Below, in pieces: positions 41,026 through 43,000 of a DNA stretch of 43,000 bases (the first letter of the stretch is position 1; every line of letters starts with the position of its first letter). The notes under the pieces are model-generated. The model worked only from the letters and a program-made list of their open reading frames with translations. It did not search any database and was not told where the DNA came from. The DNA lies in NCBI RefSeq assembly GCF_002874535.1, contig NZ_CP025025.1:5001-48000 (forward strand), given 5' to 3'. The position numbers were made by a program, and so were the translations under genes. This DNA is from Mesobacillus jeotgali (GTDB lineage Bacteria > Bacillota > Bacilli > Bacillales > Cytobacillaceae).

Positions 41026-43000
41026 ATGTTTAAGAAAGCTTTTGGTGTTCTTCAAAAAGTAGGTAAAGCGCTCATGCTTCCAGTTGCATTGCTTCCAGCA
41101 GCAGGTATTCTGCTTGCTCTTGGTGCTGCGCTTAGAAACCCTGCTTTGCTGGAGCTTGCTCCATTTTTAGATAACAGCGGCGTCGATATGGTAGCTGCAG
41201 TCATGCAGAAAGCCGGTGACGTTGTCTTCGGAAACCTGCCGCTCTTGTTCGCGGTCGGTGTAGCTGTTGGTTTGGCTGGTGGTGAAGGTGTTGCCGGTCT
41301 AGCGGCGATTATCGGTTACCTGATCATGAATGTGACAATGGGTACTGTTCTTCAAATCACGCCAGAGGATGTTAACGGTCTTAACTACCAGAACATTCTC
41401 GGTATTCCAACCCTGCAAACGGGTGTATTCGGCGGTATTATCGTAGGTATAATTGCCGCTGCACTTTACAACAAGTTCTTTGAAATTGAGTTGCCATCTT
41501 ATCTTGGTTTCTTTGCTGGTAAGCGTTTTGTGCCGATCATCACAGCAGGAACTGCAATTTTGCTTGGTCTGGCAATGCTTGTCATCTGGCCGCCAATTCA
41601 AAATGGCCTGAATGCATTCTCGCAAAACATGGTTCACGCTAACTTGACACTATCAGCATTTATCTTTGGAGTAGTTGAACGTTCCTTGATTCCATTCGGC
41701 TTGCACCATATTTTTTATTCACCATTCTGGTATGAATTTGGTCAGTATACTACTTTGGCTGGCGATGTTGTCCGTGGTGACCAGCGTATATTCATGGCGC
41801 AGATTGCGGATAACGTACAAGACCTGACTTCTGGTACGTTCATGACTGGTAAATTCCCATTCATGATGTTTGGTCTTCCTGCAGCAGCATTGGCAATTTA
41901 TCACGAAGCACGTCCGGAAAGAAAAGTAGTAGTCGGCGGCTTGATGGTATCTGCTGCTTTGACTTCATTCTTAACAGGGATCACAGAACCACTTGAGTTC
42001 TCATTCTTGTTCGTAGCACCAGTACTATTTGGAGTACACGCAATCTTTGCAGGTCTATCTTTCATGACTATGCACCTTTTAGATGTAAAAATCGGTATGA
42101 CTTTCTCGGGTGGTCTAATTGACTACATCCTGTTCGGTCTGATCAATCCGCAGACAAATGCATGGATTGTCATTCCGGTTGGTTTAGTTTTTGCAGTAAT
42201 TTACTACTTTGGTTTCCGATTCGCAATCCGCAAGTTTAACCTGATGACTCCTGGCCGCGAAGCAGTGGATGAGGATGAAGAAGAAGGCGGAGCAAAAGGA
42301 CAAGCTGGAGACCTTCCATATGAAGTACTTGACGCAATGGGCGGCAAAGAAAACATCGCCCACCTTGATGCATGTATCACTCGACTTCGTGTATCTGTAA
42401 ATGACATTAACAACGTCGATAAAGATCGCCTGAAAAAGCTGGGTGCTGCCGGAGTGCTTGAAGTCGGCAACAACATCCAGGCAATCTTCGGGCCGCGTTC
42501 TGAGACAATTAAAGGTCAAATGAGAGATATCATAAACGGTAAAAGACCTCGTCCGGTGGAAACGAACCAGGCAACAGAGGTTGAACAACAAATAGAAGAA
42601 GTAAATCCAGAAGCACTGCAAACGCACCATGATGCAGATGCTAATGCAGATGTATTCGTTTCTCCTATTAAAGGTGAAATCCTGCCAATTACAGAAGTAC
42701 CTGACCAAGTGTTCTCAGGCAAGATGATGGGCGACGGTTTTGCTATCGTGCCTGCTGAAGGAACAGTTGTATCACCGGTAGACGGTAAGATCGTTAACCT
42801 GTTCCCGACAAAGCATGCGATTGGAATTCTGTCAGACTCTGGACGGGAAATTCTCATTCATGTTGGTATCGATACAGTGAATTTGAAGGGACAAGGATTC
42901 GAAACACTTGTTTCTGAAAATGACACAGTGACAAAAGGACAGCCGTTATTGAAGGTTGATCTTGATTACATCAAGGAAAACGCAACTTCAATTATCACTC
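41026..43000 (+). CDS. ptsG: PTS glucose-specific EIICBA component PtsG (3' end outside window)
   Basis: This is the glucose permease of the phosphotransferase system. The ATG at 41026 follows CAGGAGGT, and the frame is open to the window end (658 codons, about 40 short of the usual 700). The order is EIIC membrane domain (from [20 protein letters not shown] to about residue 405), EIIB with phospho-cysteine Cys450 ([12 protein letters not shown]), a linker, and EIIA (from about 545) with [18 protein letters not shown] and active-site His612 ([10 protein letters not shown]). Expression is controlled by GlcT through the RAT/terminator switch. Confidence 0.97.
   Translation, partial: MFKKAFGVLQKVGKALMLPVALLPAAGILLALGAALRNPALLELAPFLDNSGVDMVAAVMQKAGDVVFGNLPLLFAVGVAVGLAGGEGVAGLAAIIGYLIMNVTMGTVLQITPEDVNGLNYQNILGIPTLQTGVFGGIIVGIIAAALYNKFFEIELPSYLGFFAGKRFVPIITAGTAILLGLAMLVIWPPIQNGLNAFSQNMVHANLTLSAFIFGVVERSLIPFGLHHIFYSPFWYEFGQYTTLAGDVVRGDQRIFMAQIADNVQDLTSGTFMTGKFPFMMFGLPAAALAIYHEARPERKVVVGGLMVSAALTSFLTGITEPLEFSFLFVAPVLFGVHAIFAGLSFMTMHLLDVKIGMTFSGGLIDYILFGLINPQTNAWIVIPVGLVFAVIYYFGFRFAIRKFNLMTPGREAVDEDEEEGGAKGQAGDLPYEVLDAMGGKENIAHLDACITRLRVSVNDINNVDKDRLKKLGAAGVLEVGNNIQAIFGPRSETIKGQMRDIINGKRPRPVETNQATEVEQQIEEVNPEALQTHHDADANADVFVSPIKGEILPITEVPDQVFSGKMMGDGFAIVPAEGTVVSPVDGKIVNLFPTKHAIGILSDSGREILIHVGIDTVNLKGQGFETLVSENDTVTKGQPLLKVDLDYIKENATSIIT

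Noticed and set aside
42184-42857. Overlapping minus-strand frames inside ptsG
   Set aside because: They lie opposite the EIIC/EIIB/EIIA coding region, which has all active-site residues.

Overview
The window reads as chromosomal DNA of an aerobic, endospore-forming member of the Bacillaceae. Evidence: moderate GC content, strong AGGAGG-type ribosome binding sites, several TTG starts, a CIRCE-controlled groESL operon, a GerA-type germinant receptor, purine riboswitches at guaA and pbuG, and a GlcT/ptsG antitermination pair. Many gene neighbourhoods match Bacillus subtilis order (rimI-tsaD / ydiF / moaC-rex / ydiK-ydiL / groES-groEL; yeaC-yeaD-yebA-guaA-pbuG; glcT-ptsG). The genus cannot be fixed from sequence alone; a Mesobacillus/Bacillus-like species is my guess.

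Layout. 1-8.5 kb is core genome: rimI (5' end outside the window) and tsaD, convergent with the ABC-F gene ydiF, then moaC-rex, the membrane genes ydiK-ydiL, and groES-groEL. The tsaD/ydiF junction holds a dense cluster of DnaA boxes and a 21-bp-phased repeat array. 8.7-11.3 kb carries genes of spore-associated type: manganese catalase, a DUF2642 protein, and a cupin-DUF5661 protein behind a SigK-like promoter.

11.4-20.65 kb is the main accessory island. It is a compact, largely overlapping operon hypA-hypB-hypF-hypC-hypD-hypE, a cytochrome b5-like protein, the small and large subunits of a NiFe hydrogenase, its maturation endopeptidase, and a shortened VCBS-type spore protein. The small subunit has no Tat signal and has Asn in place of one proximal-cluster cysteine (CSGN), resembling group 2a uptake hydrogenases such as mycobacterial Huc. 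No membrane cytochrome b subunit is present. The cytochrome b5-like gene overlaps the small-subunit start by 4 nt, so it is the natural candidate for the electron acceptor. This is the most novel-looking unit in the window.

20.7-22.5 kb has a MerR-like/DUF3967 DNA-binding protein surrounded by CGATAT/ATATCG palindromes, then an ECF transporter S component. 22.7-31.7 kb holds a BCCT transporter, an orphan ABC substrate-binding lipoprotein, a gerB-gerA-gerC germinant-receptor operon (minus strand), a secreted lipase-like hydrolase and a small helical protein of unknown function. 32-43 kb returns to core genome: moxR-DUF58-transglutaminase operon, guaA and pbuG each behind a guanine-type riboswitch, glcT, and ptsG, which runs off the right edge.
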